The notes: generated from the sequence alone by a model not told the origin. 64,000 nucleotides of DNA from Mucilaginibacter sp. KACC 22063 (GCF_028736115.1 NZ_CP117877.1:4745149-4809148); one strand, 5' to 3'. Positions 17,601-26,294 are shown, numbered from the stretch's first letter. Program-made: numbers and translations.

Positions 17601-17970
17601 ACTCTCTAAACTGGAGAACGAAACAGAACTACAGGCTTTTGCACAACAACTGTCAGACAGGTTTGGCCCTATCCCCCGGCAGGTGAATGATCTGTTAAAC
17701 ACTATGCGTTTGCAATGGCTGGGTAAGGCTATTGGCTTTGAAAAGATCTCCTTAAAGAAAAACATACTGCGGGGGTATTTCATTACTAACCAGCAGTCGC
17801 CATATTTTGAAACTGATGCCTTTAGGCAGGTGCTTAGCTACGTACAGCAAAATCCAAGACGAGTTAATTTGAAGGAAGTTAAGAATACCTTACGCATCAG
17901 TATTGAAGGTGTACAAACCATTGAGCAGGCGGTTGATTTGTTGAATGAAATGGCTGGCGTTACTGCCTGA
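14620..17970 (+). CDS. mfd: Transcription-repair coupling factor Mfd
   Basis: Mfd removes RNA polymerase stalled at DNA lesions and recruits UvrA. The 1116-residue protein has the UvrB-homology region at the N-terminus, the RNA polymerase interaction domain starting near residue 440 (DYVTHIDHGIGKYAGLEK), the RecG-like motor with Walker A GDVGFGKTEVA near 587, the DEEQKFG box, and RNA helicase motifs GRVGRS; the TRCF domain closes the protein. The start is a TTG at 14620 (MNIRDILERYK), the only start that gives the family N-terminus; the next ATG is more than 50 residues in. Confidence 0.97.
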   Translation: MNIRDILERYKGDSRVQQLAKSLNSGKNPRIQLRGLVGSSDATVAIALWFLQHQHMIFVLPDREEASYFQADLENLTGQEVLLFPSSYRKAFEFTQPDASNVLARAEVLNELNHTSSVGRLIITYPEALAEKVIDRSSLEKNTLEISISNNLSIDFINEFLIEYDFERVDFVYEPGQFSVRGGIVDIFSFSHDLPYRIEFFGDFIESIRTFEIESQLSVEQIKSITIVPNVQSKFLTENNISLLEYAEAGTQVWIRDVQFTLDIIKDGYKKASQLWKALSAEDKNQNPDWIDPKFSFTDEKLIADQLYDFPVIEFGKQFFYETQHQINFDIRPQPSFNKDFSLLMHNIKNNEADHIENLIFTDSPKQVERLYAIFEDLDKTIKFTPINIAVREGFVDRELKLACYTDHQIFDRYYKYKLRKGYQRSQAITLKELRELKPGDYVTHIDHGIGKYAGLEKVEVNGKMQEMIRLIYADNDLLYVNINSLNRISKFSGKEGSIPKMNKLGTDTWEKLKKTTKKKVKDIARDLIKLYAKRKSQQGTAFTPDSYLQTELEASFLYEDTPDQEKATADFKKDMESPHPMDRLICGDVGFGKTEVAVRAAFKAVTDSKQVAVLVPTTILAAQHYKTFSERLKGFPCNIDYINRFKSSKQIKDSLAKLAEGKIDIIIGTHRLVSKDVKFKDLGLMIIDEEQKFGVSTKEKLKQMRVNVDTLTLTATPIPRTLHFSLMGARDLSIISTPPPNRQPVTTELHVFNDKLIKEAVEYEIDRGGQVFFIHNRVADLAQLGGMIRKLVPKARIGIAHGQLEGDDLEDVMLKFVSAEYDVLVATTIIEAGLDIPNANTIIINHAHMFGLSDLHQMRGRVGRSNKKAFCYLLSPPLSTLTPEARKRLSAIEEFSDLGSGFNVAMRDLDIRGSGNLLGAEQSGFIAEIGFEMYHKILDEAIQELKEDEFKEVFQDEKPRPFISFTQIDTDLEILIPDEYVTSIAERYNLYTELSKLENETELQAFAQQLSDRFGPIPRQVNDLLNTMRLQWLGKAIGFEKISLKKNILRGYFITNQQSPYFETDAFRQVLSYVQQNPRRVNLKEVKNTLRISIEGVQTIEQAVDLLNEMAGVTA

Positions 17971-17971
17971 C

Positions 17972-18658
17972 CTATTTCATTTTTTTAACAGTAGCCCATA
18001 TAGTATCTGCCATTTTTTGCATCCCCTTATCGCCGGGATGCCCCTGTACAGAAGCATCAACATTTTGCAGGTCAAACGCATAATTGCTGATATCGCGGCC
18101 TAAAAATTCAAGAGAAATATAGGGTGTATACCGGCTCATAATCGTGTTAACATACCCCCTGTCGGGCCAAAAAGAGCCTGCGGCTAAAACTTTCAGATCT
18201 GGATTACCGACTTTCATATAGTTGATCAGTGCCTGGTATCTTTTGGCAAAAGCAACCGAATCAAATGTGCTTTGCACGTTTTCACCAATACGCAGAATCA
18301 GCAGATCTGGCTTACTGTAACGGTAAGCTTTTAAGTTGGCATCAAGATCGTATGTATTGTATCCTAACTCAAATCCGGAAATATTGGTTGACTGTATGCT
18401 ACAGTTAGCATTTTCTGCCTTAAAATGCGCGGCAAGCAAGTGTACATAATCTTTTTCCGGAACGGATGCCGCCATTCCCCAGTTGCCCATCCAGCCAATA
18501 GACAAATTCTGCTGTGAATAAGTAATGCTGTTCCCTAATATTACCACATTACTAAAAGCTGTGCTTTTAACTACCGGTTTAATCTCTGATTTTTGTTTAC
18601 TGCAGGCCAATAATATAAGTGCAGACAGAAAGATAAGCCATAAGTTCTTCATGCTCAT
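17972..18658 (-). CDS. SGNH/GDSL-hydrolase-like lipoprotein
   Basis: The 228-residue protein has a lipoprotein signal (LILLACSKQ, lipobox Cys about 19). The SGNH block I motif is VVILGNSIT (the usual GDS reads GNS), a later ILRIGENVQ stands for the block III GxND region and DKGMQKMADTI holds the C-terminal catalytic Asp/His region (GHPGDKG). It is likely an esterase or acetylhydrolase on envelope glycans, but the changed GDS motif lowers confidence in the reaction. The start overlaps the hpt stop in a TAATG. Confidence 0.82.
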   Translation of the reverse strand: MSMKNLWLIFLSALILLACSKQKSEIKPVVKSTAFSNVVILGNSITYSQQNLSIGWMGNWGMAASVPEKDYVHLLAAHFKAENANCSIQSTNISGFELGYNTYDLDANLKAYRYSKPDLLILRIGENVQSTFDSVAFAKRYQALINYMKVGNPDLKVLAAGSFWPDRGYVNTIMSRYTPYISLEFLGRDISNYAFDLQNVDASVQGHPGDKGMQKMADTIWATVKKMK

Positions 18659-19200
18659 TACGCGCTCACCAAACGGTAAATCTCATTCAGGTTGCGCCCC
18701 TGCTCTTTATAGTCGAGCCCATAGCCAACCACAAACTCATTTTCTATTTCAAAACCTATATATCTTAATTCCTGGATATAGATCTCGATAGCTGCAGTTT
18801 TAGATAGCAGTGCGCAAACCGTTAACGATGCGGGCTTATGTATCTTCAATCGTTCAATTAAGTAAGCCAGCGTATTACCCGAGTCAATGATGTCTTCTAC
18901 AATAATTACATGTCGCCCGGCTATATCAACGCTCAAATCAATATCATTACGCACATTACGGGTGGTGCTGGTACCGCCATAATAAGAGGCCAGCTTGGTA
19001 AAAGTAATTTCGCACGGAACGGTAACATGCTTAACCAAATCAGCAATAAACATAAAACTACCGTTCAGCACCCCTAAAAATACAGGGGTTTTATCTGCAT
19101 ACTCATTGCTTAGTTGCTTTCCAAGTGCTTCAATCCGGCTTTCTAAAGCTTTTTTATCTATCAAAGGTTCAAACTCAAGGTCAGCAACTTTTACTTTCAT
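18658..19200 (-). CDS. hpt: Hypoxanthine phosphoribosyltransferase
   Basis: The enzyme joins hypoxanthine or guanine to PRPP to give IMP or GMP in purine salvage. The 180-residue protein contains the PRPP loop VIIVEDIIDSGNT (Glu102-Thr110), the early loop GVLNGSFMF and the SYYGGTST flexible loop region. Length and motifs are typical. It is followed in a TAATG overlap by an SGNH lipoprotein gene with no evident functional link. Confidence 0.96.
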   Translation of the reverse strand: MKVKVADLEFEPLIDKKALESRIEALGKQLSNEYADKTPVFLGVLNGSFMFIADLVKHVTVPCEITFTKLASYYGGTSTTRNVRNDIDLSVDIAGRHVIIVEDIIDSGNTLAYLIERLKIHKPASLTVCALLSKTAAIEIYIQELRYIGFEIENEFVVGYGLDYKEQGRNLNEIYRLVSA

Positions 19201-19276
19201 GCTACAAATTTAATTAATAAACCCTTGTAGCCCACAAAATTATCTCCTCTTTTATTGTCATCTTTGACGTTCTTAT

Positions 19277-20506
19277 ATGGAATACCAGCTTCATACATTA
19301 CAAAACGGCATACGTGTACTTTATCATCCGGCACAATCGATAGTCAGTCACAGCTGCCTTATGATTAATGCCGGTGCGCGCGACGAAACGCCAGAGCAGG
19401 AAGGCCTTGCACATTTTATAGAGCATTTACTTTTTAAGGAAACTAGCCGCCGCAATACCAGCCAGATTCTTAACCGGCTGGAACTAGTAGGCGCCGATCT
19501 GAATGCCTACACCACAAAAGAATATACCTGCATACATGCATCCTTTTTAAACCAACACCTGGAACGAACTATCGACCTATTCGAGGACATTGTTTTTCAT
19601 TCCACCTTTCCCGACGAGGAAATTGAGAAGGAACGCGGTGTAATATTAGATGAGATTGCATCCTATCTCGATCAGCCCGAAGAAGCGGTACAGGACGATT
19701 TCGAGTCGCTCCTTTTTAAAGGGCACCCACTCGGCGGCAATATTTTAGGCACGATTAATACCGTTAAAAAAATATCCAAGATTGACATTAAAAGCTTTAT
19801 AGATAAAAACTATAACACCAGCCAAATTATATTTGCAGTAAGCGGAAATTATGATTTTAAGCGCTTAATAAAACTTTTCGAAAAGTATTTTTCGCATATA
19901 CCGGCTAATAACAATACCAAAAACAGAAAGCGGCCAGCGCAAAACCCCGCTTCAACACAACGGGAAAGCAAAGCAATATCACAAACGCATTGCGTTATAG
20001 GCACGCAGGCTTATCCCTCATCACATCCTAAAAAAAGCGGATTGCTGTTAGTAAATAACCTGCTTGGGGGCATGGGCATGAGCAGCAGGCTTAACCTGGA
20101 AATAAGGGAAAAATACGGGATAGCCTACACCATAGAATCAAACTATATTCCGTTTACTGATACCGGTTTATTTACCATCTATTTTGGAACCGACAGCGAA
20201 AAAGCAGAACGTGCGATAAAACTGGTGAACAAAGAGCTAAAGAAGCTGCGCGAAAACAAATTAGGTACAGTGCAGCTGCATCAGGCTAAACAAAAATTTA
20301 CCGGGCAGATTGTACTTGCCGAAGAAAACCGGATGAACCTGATTATCTCCATGGCTAAAAGTCTGATGGATTTTAACCATATTGACTCGCTTGAAGATGT
20401 GATTAATAAAATTAACGCTGTAACTGCTGACGATGCATTGGAAATAAGCAACGAAATTCTGGATGCCAATCAGCTTACCACGCTGATGTTTGAGCCAACA
20501 GATTAA
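19277..20506 (+). CDS. M16 family zinc peptidase
   Basis: A 409-residue inverzincin: HFIEH at residues 46-50 is the HxxEH zinc motif, and the downstream Glu in ERGVILDEIASY completes the site. The C-terminal half is the partner M16 domain with LLGGMGMSSRLNLEIREKYGIAY. No signal peptide, so it is probably cytoplasmic and processes peptides; substrate unknown. def follows 18 bp later with its own promoter overlapping the end of this gene. Confidence 0.95.
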   Translation: MEYQLHTLQNGIRVLYHPAQSIVSHSCLMINAGARDETPEQEGLAHFIEHLLFKETSRRNTSQILNRLELVGADLNAYTTKEYTCIHASFLNQHLERTIDLFEDIVFHSTFPDEEIEKERGVILDEIASYLDQPEEAVQDDFESLLFKGHPLGGNILGTINTVKKISKIDIKSFIDKNYNTSQIIFAVSGNYDFKRLIKLFEKYFSHIPANNNTKNRKRPAQNPASTQRESKAISQTHCVIGTQAYPSSHPKKSGLLLVNNLLGGMGMSSRLNLEIREKYGIAYTIESNYIPFTDTGLFTIYFGTDSEKAERAIKLVNKELKKLRENKLGTVQLHQAKQKFTGQIVLAEENRMNLIISMAKSLMDFNHIDSLEDVINKINAVTADDALEISNEILDANQLTTLMFEPTD

Positions 20507-20519
20507 ATCTGTAATTTTG
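20489..20519 (+). promoter_or_regulatory. Near-consensus promoter for def
   Basis: TTTG (20489-20492), a 19-bp spacer and TAATTTTG (20512-20519) match the Bacteroidota -33/-7 consensus well. The likely transcription start falls at or next to the def ATG at 20525, so the message may be leaderless. Confidence 0.7.
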
Positions 20520-20524
20520 CATTT

Positions 20525-21094
20525 ATGAAACTTCCTATTGTAGCCTATGGCGACCCGGTTTTAAAGAAAAAAGCAATTGATTTTGAGCCTGGCGAAACAG
20601 ACATTAAAAAACTTGTTGAAGACATGTTTGAAACCATGTATGGTGCACGTGGCGTTGGCTTAGCTGGCCCGCAGGTAGGTGTTTCAAAACGCATATTTGT
20701 AATTGATGCAACGCCATTTGATGATGATGAGCCTGAACTGGCTGACTTTAAAAAGGTATTCATCAATGCGCAGATCCTGGAAGAAACCGGCGAGGAATGG
20801 GCTTTTAACGAAGGCTGTTTAAGTATTCCCGACATCCGCGAAGATGTTTACAGACAATCGCATGTGCGAATCAAATACCTCGACGAAAATTGGGTTGAGC
20901 ACGAAGAAACTTACAAAGGCTTAGCAGCACGTGTAATACAGCACGAGTATGACCATATAGAAGGTAAACTGTTTACAGACAAACTTAGCCCGCTGAGAAA
21001 ACGTTTAATTGAGAAAAAACTGAACGATATTTCCCGTGGAATGGTAAAGGTGGACTATAGAATGAAGTTTCCTGCTGTTAAGAAAGGCCGCTAA
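20525..21094 (+). CDS. def: Peptide deformylase
   Basis: Removes the formyl group from nascent protein N-termini. The 189-residue protein has all three motifs: GVGLAGPQVG, EGCLSIP with metal ligand Cys98, and QHEYDH with His140, Glu141 and His144. Length is normal for the type found in Bacteroidota. A strong promoter ends 5 bases before its ATG. Its stop overlaps the stop of the convergent CarboxypepD_reg gene. Confidence 0.97.
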   Translation: MKLPIVAYGDPVLKKKAIDFEPGETDIKKLVEDMFETMYGARGVGLAGPQVGVSKRIFVIDATPFDDDEPELADFKKVFINAQILEETGEEWAFNEGCLSIPDIREDVYRQSHVRIKYLDENWVEHEETYKGLAARVIQHEYDHIEGKLFTDKLSPLRKRLIEKKLNDISRGMVKVDYRMKFPAVKKGR

Positions 21095-21729
21095 TTTCCG
21101 CCACGGCTTTTATCACCGTCGGCAATCTGTTTAATAAGGGTACCCCATGCAATTGGATTAAGCAGTGGGTTAGGTGTAAGCGAATGCTGGTTCATCAGGC
21201 GCATGTGCATATCCTGTGCGTTAAATGACTGTATTTCCTGTGCATCACGTGCCAAAGAGCTCTTAGAAGCCTCCATGGCGCCTTTACTCAGGTTTTTCCG
21301 TGCATTTTCCAGATCATCATCAGCTATTTTCATGGTCAGGAAATCTTTCCTGAACTCGTCAGTAGTTGCCCACGGAAACACGCGCACCATTGGCAAATGC
21401 ACTGTTTGTGGTTTCATGTTAACCTGCATTGTAAAGCTTTTGCCAACACCTTGGGGTATTACCACCGTTTGCGCCTCGTAACCCACACAGGTAAAGCGCA
21501 GGGTATCACCCTCGTGTACTACAAAAGAAAAGTAGCCCTGATAGTTAGACATGTTCATCGCGTCATGATAAGATACATTAGCGATGTTTACATACTGTAC
21601 AACAGCCTTCGTACTGTCTGCATTATGGATAATACCCGAAAACTGCACCAGGTGGTCGTCTTTTTTCTGACCCATGGCGGTAATCGCAGTAAAAATCAAT
21701 AAACACAATATGCCAGCGATACGCTTCAT
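21091..21729 (-). CDS. Exported CarboxypepD_reg-like protein
   Basis: A 212-residue protein starting at Met 21729 (MKRIAGILCLL), with a signal peptide ending at ITAMGQ. The following 90 residues form a carboxypeptidase-D regulatory-like beta-sandwich (VQFSGIIHNADSTKAVVQYVNI, NYQGYFSFVVHEGDTLRFTCVGYE), a fold found at the front of SusC receptors but here without a barrel. The C-terminal part is helical. Likely periplasmic and structural. The longer upstream start at 21765 lacks a signal at the N-terminus and is less likely. Confidence 0.85.
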   Translation of the reverse strand: MKRIAGILCLLIFTAITAMGQKKDDHLVQFSGIIHNADSTKAVVQYVNIANVSYHDAMNMSNYQGYFSFVVHEGDTLRFTCVGYEAQTVVIPQGVGKSFTMQVNMKPQTVHLPMVRVFPWATTDEFRKDFLTMKIADDDLENARKNLSKGAMEASKSSLARDAQEIQSFNAQDMHMRLMNQHSLTPNPLLNPIAWGTLIKQIADGDKSRGGN

Positions 21730-21846
21730 TGTCTTTGACGGTTCTTTATCTTTTATAATTATCAACAGTGTAAAATGGTTTTATCCAGAACGCAAAAATA
21801 CAGCGTTGCATATGATGCAGCTGCATTTTAACATAACTTAACAATC

Positions 21847-22125
21847 TTATCTTAAATTTTCTGGTAAAACGGCATTGGGGTCATCAATATCGGTTAAATT
21901 GATGGCCTCTACCCCTGTAATTTCCGGAACAGCCTTTTTTATAGCCTGTTCTATACCGGCCTTCAGGGTCATGATACTCATTGGGCATGATCCGCACGAG
22001 CCCAGTAATTTAAGTTTAACAACGTTGTCCGGAGTAATCTCTTCCACAGAAACATTCCCGCTGTCAGCCTCCAGATACGGGCGTATCGTATCCAACGCTG
22101 CCTCCACCTGCTCTAATAAACTCAT
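21847..22125 (-). CDS. NifU/NfuA-type Fe-S scaffold domain protein
   Basis: A 92-residue protein consisting only of the NifU C-terminal domain, with the cluster-binding motif GSCGSCPMS (Cys44 and Cys47). Such proteins carry 4Fe-4S clusters to target enzymes. It lies 26 bp after the Mrp gene, itself a Fe-S carrier ATPase, so the two form a cluster-delivery operon. Confidence 0.95.
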   Translation of the reverse strand: MSLLEQVEAALDTIRPYLEADSGNVSVEEITPDNVVKLKLLGSCGSCPMSIMTLKAGIEQAIKKAVPEITGVEAINLTDIDDPNAVLPENLR

Positions 22126-22151
22126 TTATACTTAATTATAACGTAAAGATA

Positions 22152-23231
22152 CTAACTATTTATTTTATTTGAAATGCCGGCATTAGAAATAGCCACCTGC
22201 TGCGCTACCCTTTCGGCTATATTCAAAAACGCTTGTGCTGTCGGATTGTTATCCTGTAAAATTACCGGCTGCCCCGCATCGCCAGACTCGCTGATGCTTT
22301 TTACCAATGGTATTTCTCCTAAAAACGGCGCATCTATCTGGTGAGCCATTTTCTGCCCGCCGCCTTCGCCAAAGATGTAATACTTATTTTCGGGCAATTC
22401 GGCTGGGGTAAAGTATGACATGTTTTCTATCACACCCAGTATCGGCACGTTAATAGCATTCATCATAAACATGCCTATGCCTTTGCGGGCATCGGCTAAT
22501 GCCACATTCTGAGGTGTGGTAACAATAACCGCCCCCGCAACCGGGAAGCTTTGCGTAACGGTGATATGCACATCGCCCGTACCCGGCGGAAGGTCCACTA
22601 CCAGGTAATCCAGTTCGCCCCAGTCGGCATCATTAAACAGTTGCTTTACTGCAGTTGAAACCATTGGTCCGCGCCATGGCACCGGCTGATTTGGGTCTGT
22701 AAAGAAGCCTATAGACAACAGCTTTATACCGTATTTCTCAATGGGCTCAATGCGCGTTTTACCTTCAACCTGGCTGGCTTGCGGGCGGGCATTTTCCAAA
22801 CCAAACATAATAGGCACCGATGGGCCATAAATGTCTGCATCAATAAGCCCCACCTTTGCGCCTTTTTGCGATAAGCCGAGCGCAAGGTTAGCCGCCACCG
22901 TTGATTTACCTACCCCACCTTTGCCTGATGCTACTACAACAATGTTTTTAACGCCCGGTATTCCCCCATTGCGCTGCGTGGTTACCCGCGAGGTCATATT
23001 AACGCTCACCTCAATCTCAGGGCTGATAAAATGGCTTATTGCATTGCGGCAGGCATTTTCAATTAGCCCTTTCAGCGGGCAGGCCGGTGTAGTAAGTATG
23101 ATGGAAAAGCTAAGCTTATTGCCATCTATATGAATATCCTGAACCATGTTTAGCGTTACCAGGTCTTTTTTCAGATCCGGTTCTTCCACATTGCTAAGGG
23201 CTTGTAATACTTGTTCTTTTGTAATATTCAT
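22152..23231 (-). CDS. Mrp/NBP35 family Fe-S carrier ATPase
   Basis: A 359-residue protein with an N-terminal MIP18/DUF59 domain (about 1-85) and a P-loop ATPase with the deviant Walker A GKGGVGKST (103-111). Related proteins (ApbC, Nbp35) bind and transfer 4Fe-4S clusters. The usual CxxC pair after ENMSYF is absent here (ENMSYFTPAELPENK), as in other Bacteroidota members to my knowledge, so cluster binding must rely on other residues or the role differs. Pairing with an NfuA-type gene supports Fe-S work. Confidence 0.93.
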   Translation of the reverse strand: MNITKEQVLQALSNVEEPDLKKDLVTLNMVQDIHIDGNKLSFSIILTTPACPLKGLIENACRNAISHFISPEIEVSVNMTSRVTTQRNGGIPGVKNIVVVASGKGGVGKSTVAANLALGLSQKGAKVGLIDADIYGPSVPIMFGLENARPQASQVEGKTRIEPIEKYGIKLLSIGFFTDPNQPVPWRGPMVSTAVKQLFNDADWGELDYLVVDLPPGTGDVHITVTQSFPVAGAVIVTTPQNVALADARKGIGMFMMNAINVPILGVIENMSYFTPAELPENKYYIFGEGGGQKMAHQIDAPFLGEIPLVKSISESGDAGQPVILQDNNPTAQAFLNIAERVAQQVAISNAGISNKINS

Positions 23232-23311
23232 GTATTGATTAAAATCAGTGCAAATTTATAAAAACAGGGGGGCTTTGCTTTTGTTAGGAAATAAACTTTG
23301 CTAAAAACCGT

Positions 23312-23343
23312 TTTGCAAGCAATAGGATTTAGTTTTATGTTTG
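23312..23343 (+). promoter_or_regulatory. Promoter of the GT51 gene
   Basis: TTTG (23312-23315), a 20-bp spacer and TATGTTTG (23336-23343) fit the Bacteroidota consensus. The ATG follows 15 bases later. Confidence 0.65.
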
Positions 23344-23357
23344 GTTAAATTTCTCAG

Positions 23358-25544
23358 ATGCATCGCCTTAATCCAAAATACATCCGCATAGCCGTAATTA
23401 CCGTCGTTTCCCTTCTTGTTATTTTTTTTATTGCGGGCGCCGTTGCCTACTCTAAACGCGAAGCATTGTTGCAAAAAGTTATCAGCAAAGCTAAAGCTAA
23501 AGCAAAAAGAGATTATAATTTAGATGTCACAATAGGTTCAGCACATTTTACAGGCCTCAGTACGGTAGCTTTTACCAATATTTCTGTAGTACCTTACCAG
23601 CGCGACAGCCTGGTACATATCAATAAATTTGATGTGAGCGTAAAATTAATGCCGCTTATTTTGGGCGACGTTAAGCTTGCCGATGTAAACCTTGCAGATG
23701 GGTACCTTAAATTCACCAGCCATAATGGCGTACGTAACTTCGATTTTCTATTCAAGAAGAAAAAAGATTCTACAGAGACTAAATCAAAGGTTGATCTTTC
23801 TGAACTCGCCAACAATTTAGTTAACGGCGTTTTGTACAAAATACCGGATAACCTTAATCTTAAAAACTTCAATATTTCTTTTGCTGATGACAGTAACCGC
23901 GTTATGCTGAACATGCCTACTGCTCGCATTGAGGACGGAAAGCTGAACTCAACCATTGAAGTTAACAACCGCGAATCGATATGGCACCTGGATGGCACCA
24001 TGCATCCGTCAGATAAAAACATTGACGTTAAGTTTTATGCCGATGGCAAGAAGGTGGAGTTCCCGTTTATTGAGCAAAAGTTTAAGCTGAAACTCAATTT
24101 TGATACGCTTACCACCCAGTTAAAAAAAGTGGAACATAGCAGTGGAGAAACACACATTTACGCATATTCGTCCATCCGAAACCTATTGGTTAATCACAAG
24201 GCCCTTGCAGCAAATGATATTGTAGTGCCAAACGGAAGCATTGATGCTGATTTCTTTGTAGGTGAAAACTTTGTCTCGGTAGATAGTTCATCAACCATCA
24301 AGATCAAAGACCTTACGGCGCATCCGTTTATCAAGTATACCTTAAGGCCAAATAAGATCTATGAACTGAAAATTAATACCGGCTGGATTGATGCGCAAAG
24401 CATGTTCAGTTCGTTTCCGCAAGGGATGTTCGAGTCACTTGAGGGTATGCAGGTGGCCGGCAAGTTAAACTATAAGCTTAACTTTTACCTGGATACCAAG
24501 GACCCGGATAATGTACAGTTTGATTCGCGGTTGAGTAAGGATAATTTCCGGATCATCAGTTATGGCAAAACCGACTTTAGCAAACTAAACCACGAGTTTG
24601 TTTATACGCCCTATGAAAAGGGTAAGCCCATGCCATCGCGTGTCATAGGCCCGTCGAATCCACGCTTTACACCGCTCGAAAGTATTTCGCCAGACCTGCG
24701 CAATGCGGTAATGACGGCCGAAGACCCTTCATTTTTCCGCCATCACGGCTTTGTTGAAGAATCTATCCGCAAGTCAATTGCTACCGACTTTAAAGAGAAG
24801 AAGTTTAAACGCGGCGGCAGTACCATATCTATGCAGCTGGTAAAAAATGCTTTTCTGAACAGAGGAAAAACACTTTCCCGCAAAATTGAGGAAACGTTGA
24901 TCGTTTGGCTGATAGAGAATAACGGCATCATGACCAAGAACCGCATGCTGGAGGTCTATTTCAATATTATTGAATGGGGCCGTAATGTTTATGGTATCGG
25001 TGAGGCATCGCATTATTATTTCGATAAATCTCCGTCAGAACTTACACTTGGCGAAAGTATATACCTGGCCAGCATTGTACCTAACCCTAAAAAGGGATTG
25101 TATGCGTTCCTGTCAGACGGATCACTTAACCCGCGACTGCACGGCTATTTTAACCTCATAGGCCGCCTAATGGCTAAAAATGGGCTTACCCAGCCTGATA
25201 CTAACGCGTATGGTTTTTATACAGTAAGGGTTAAACCAAGCTTGCGCCCTGCCCCTACTGCTGTTGATACCGCTAAAGTAGAGAGCCTGATGCGCCCTGC
25301 TGATGATAATGACGATGCTGCCGGTGTACCGCCAAATCAGCAAAACGACAACGAGGCTGAAAAAACCGAAAAGGAAGTGAGTAAACCAGGCTTTTTCCAA
25401 CGCCTGTTTGGCAAGAAGGACACAACTGGCAAAGCCGCACAGGATAGTGCTGACGCTGCCAAAAAGCGAGAGAAGGAAGCCAAGAAAGAGCAAAAGCGGT
25501 TAGAAAAAGAGCGCAGGAAATTATTGCGCGAAAGGGGTTATTAG
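23358..25544 (+). CDS. Peptidoglycan glycosyltransferase (GT51) with AsmA-like N-terminal region
   Basis: A 728-residue inner membrane protein: a membrane anchor at about 9-30, an AsmA-like region to about 400, then a GT51 transglycosylase domain (about 410-600) with the catalytic Glu in AEDPSFFRHHGF near residue 455, RGGSTISMQLVKN and KIEETLIVWLIE. It polymerises lipid II glycan chains. There is no transpeptidase domain, so it is monofunctional. The tail after about 630 is charged, rich in Lys/Glu and low complexity. The AsmA-like front is unusual compared with short MtgA proteins and occurs in Bacteroidota homologues. Confidence 0.9.
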   Translation: MHRLNPKYIRIAVITVVSLLVIFFIAGAVAYSKREALLQKVISKAKAKAKRDYNLDVTIGSAHFTGLSTVAFTNISVVPYQRDSLVHINKFDVSVKLMPLILGDVKLADVNLADGYLKFTSHNGVRNFDFLFKKKKDSTETKSKVDLSELANNLVNGVLYKIPDNLNLKNFNISFADDSNRVMLNMPTARIEDGKLNSTIEVNNRESIWHLDGTMHPSDKNIDVKFYADGKKVEFPFIEQKFKLKLNFDTLTTQLKKVEHSSGETHIYAYSSIRNLLVNHKALAANDIVVPNGSIDADFFVGENFVSVDSSSTIKIKDLTAHPFIKYTLRPNKIYELKINTGWIDAQSMFSSFPQGMFESLEGMQVAGKLNYKLNFYLDTKDPDNVQFDSRLSKDNFRIISYGKTDFSKLNHEFVYTPYEKGKPMPSRVIGPSNPRFTPLESISPDLRNAVMTAEDPSFFRHHGFVEESIRKSIATDFKEKKFKRGGSTISMQLVKNAFLNRGKTLSRKIEETLIVWLIENNGIMTKNRMLEVYFNIIEWGRNVYGIGEASHYYFDKSPSELTLGESIYLASIVPNPKKGLYAFLSDGSLNPRLHGYFNLIGRLMAKNGLTQPDTNAYGFYTVRVKPSLRPAPTAVDTAKVESLMRPADDNDDAAGVPPNQQNDNEAEKTEKEVSKPGFFQRLFGKKDTTGKAAQDSADAAKKREKEAKKEQKRLEKERRKLLRERGY

Positions 25545-25581
25545 TTTACGTTCCGAAGACAAATATATATGTTTAAACATC

Positions 25582-25589
25582 TATATTTG
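25582..25589 (+). promoter_or_regulatory. -7 box before the nitroreductase gene
   Basis: TATATTTG lies 21 bases before ATG 25611 and inside the longer frame that would start at 25569, so it supports the shorter start. Confidence 0.5.
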
Positions 25590-25610
25590 TTCATATTTAA
25601 TGCGAACATT

Positions 25611-26240
25611 ATGTCATTACTATCAAAATTGAACTGGCGCTATGCCACCAAAAAATTTGACCCTACTAAAAAAATACCTGCGGATAAATTAGACGAATTA
25701 TTAGCGGCTGTTCGCCTTTCACCATCATCATACGGCTTGCAGCACTATAAAGTAATTGTTGTTGAAAATGCCGATGTACGTGCTAAACTACGTGAAGCAT
25801 CGTTTGGCCAATCGCAAATAACTGATGCCTCTCAGGTAATCGTATTTGCCGCAGAAACTAATATCGATGCAAACTATGTTAATGAGTATATCAACGAGAT
25901 TGCAAGTGTAAGGCAAACAAGCACTGAATCTCTTGCTGGCCTTAAAGATATGCTTGTTAATGCTGTAACCAACAGAACTGACGAGCAAAAATTAGTTTGG
26001 GCACAAAAGCAAGCCTACATTGCTTTGGGTGTTTTAATTTCAGCTGCTTCAGAATTAGGTATTGATGCCTGCCCTATGGAAGGCTTCAACGCACAGCAAT
26101 ATGACGAAATATTGGGATTGAAAGAAAAAGGCGTTACTGCCACCGTTATTGCTACAATAGGTTACCGTGCCGATGATGATCAATACGCTGCTTTACCTAA
26201 AGTACGCAAACCACACGAAAAATTATTTATTCACGTTTAA
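25611..26240 (+). CDS. NAD(P)H-dependent nitroreductase family oxidoreductase
   Basis: A 209-residue FMN enzyme of the NfsB/YdgI type. LNWRYATKKFDPTKKI with RLSPSSYGLQHYKVIVV is the usual N-terminal FMN and dimer region, and AALGVLISAASELGIDACPMEGF (here ALGVL...) with YRADDDQY is the C-terminal cofactor part. It would reduce quinones, nitro compounds or similar acceptors; physiological substrate unknown. Start chosen at ATG 25611 because a -7 box lies just upstream and the family begins here. A shared terminator follows. Confidence 0.93.
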   Translation: MSLLSKLNWRYATKKFDPTKKIPADKLDELLAAVRLSPSSYGLQHYKVIVVENADVRAKLREASFGQSQITDASQVIVFAAETNIDANYVNEYINEIASVRQTSTESLAGLKDMLVNAVTNRTDEQKLVWAQKQAYIALGVLISAASELGIDACPMEGFNAQQYDEILGLKEKGVTATVIATIGYRADDDQYAALPKVRKPHEKLFIHV

Positions 26241-26259
26241 TCATTTTTAAACGATACAG

Positions 26260-26294
26260 AAAAGCCGGGTTGTTATACACAATCCGGCTTTTTA
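26260..26294. terminator. Bidirectional terminator between nitroreductase and LacI-type genes
   Basis: AAAGCCGG-GTTGT and ACAATCCGGCTTT pair, with T and A runs at each side, between two convergent genes. Confidence 0.88.
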
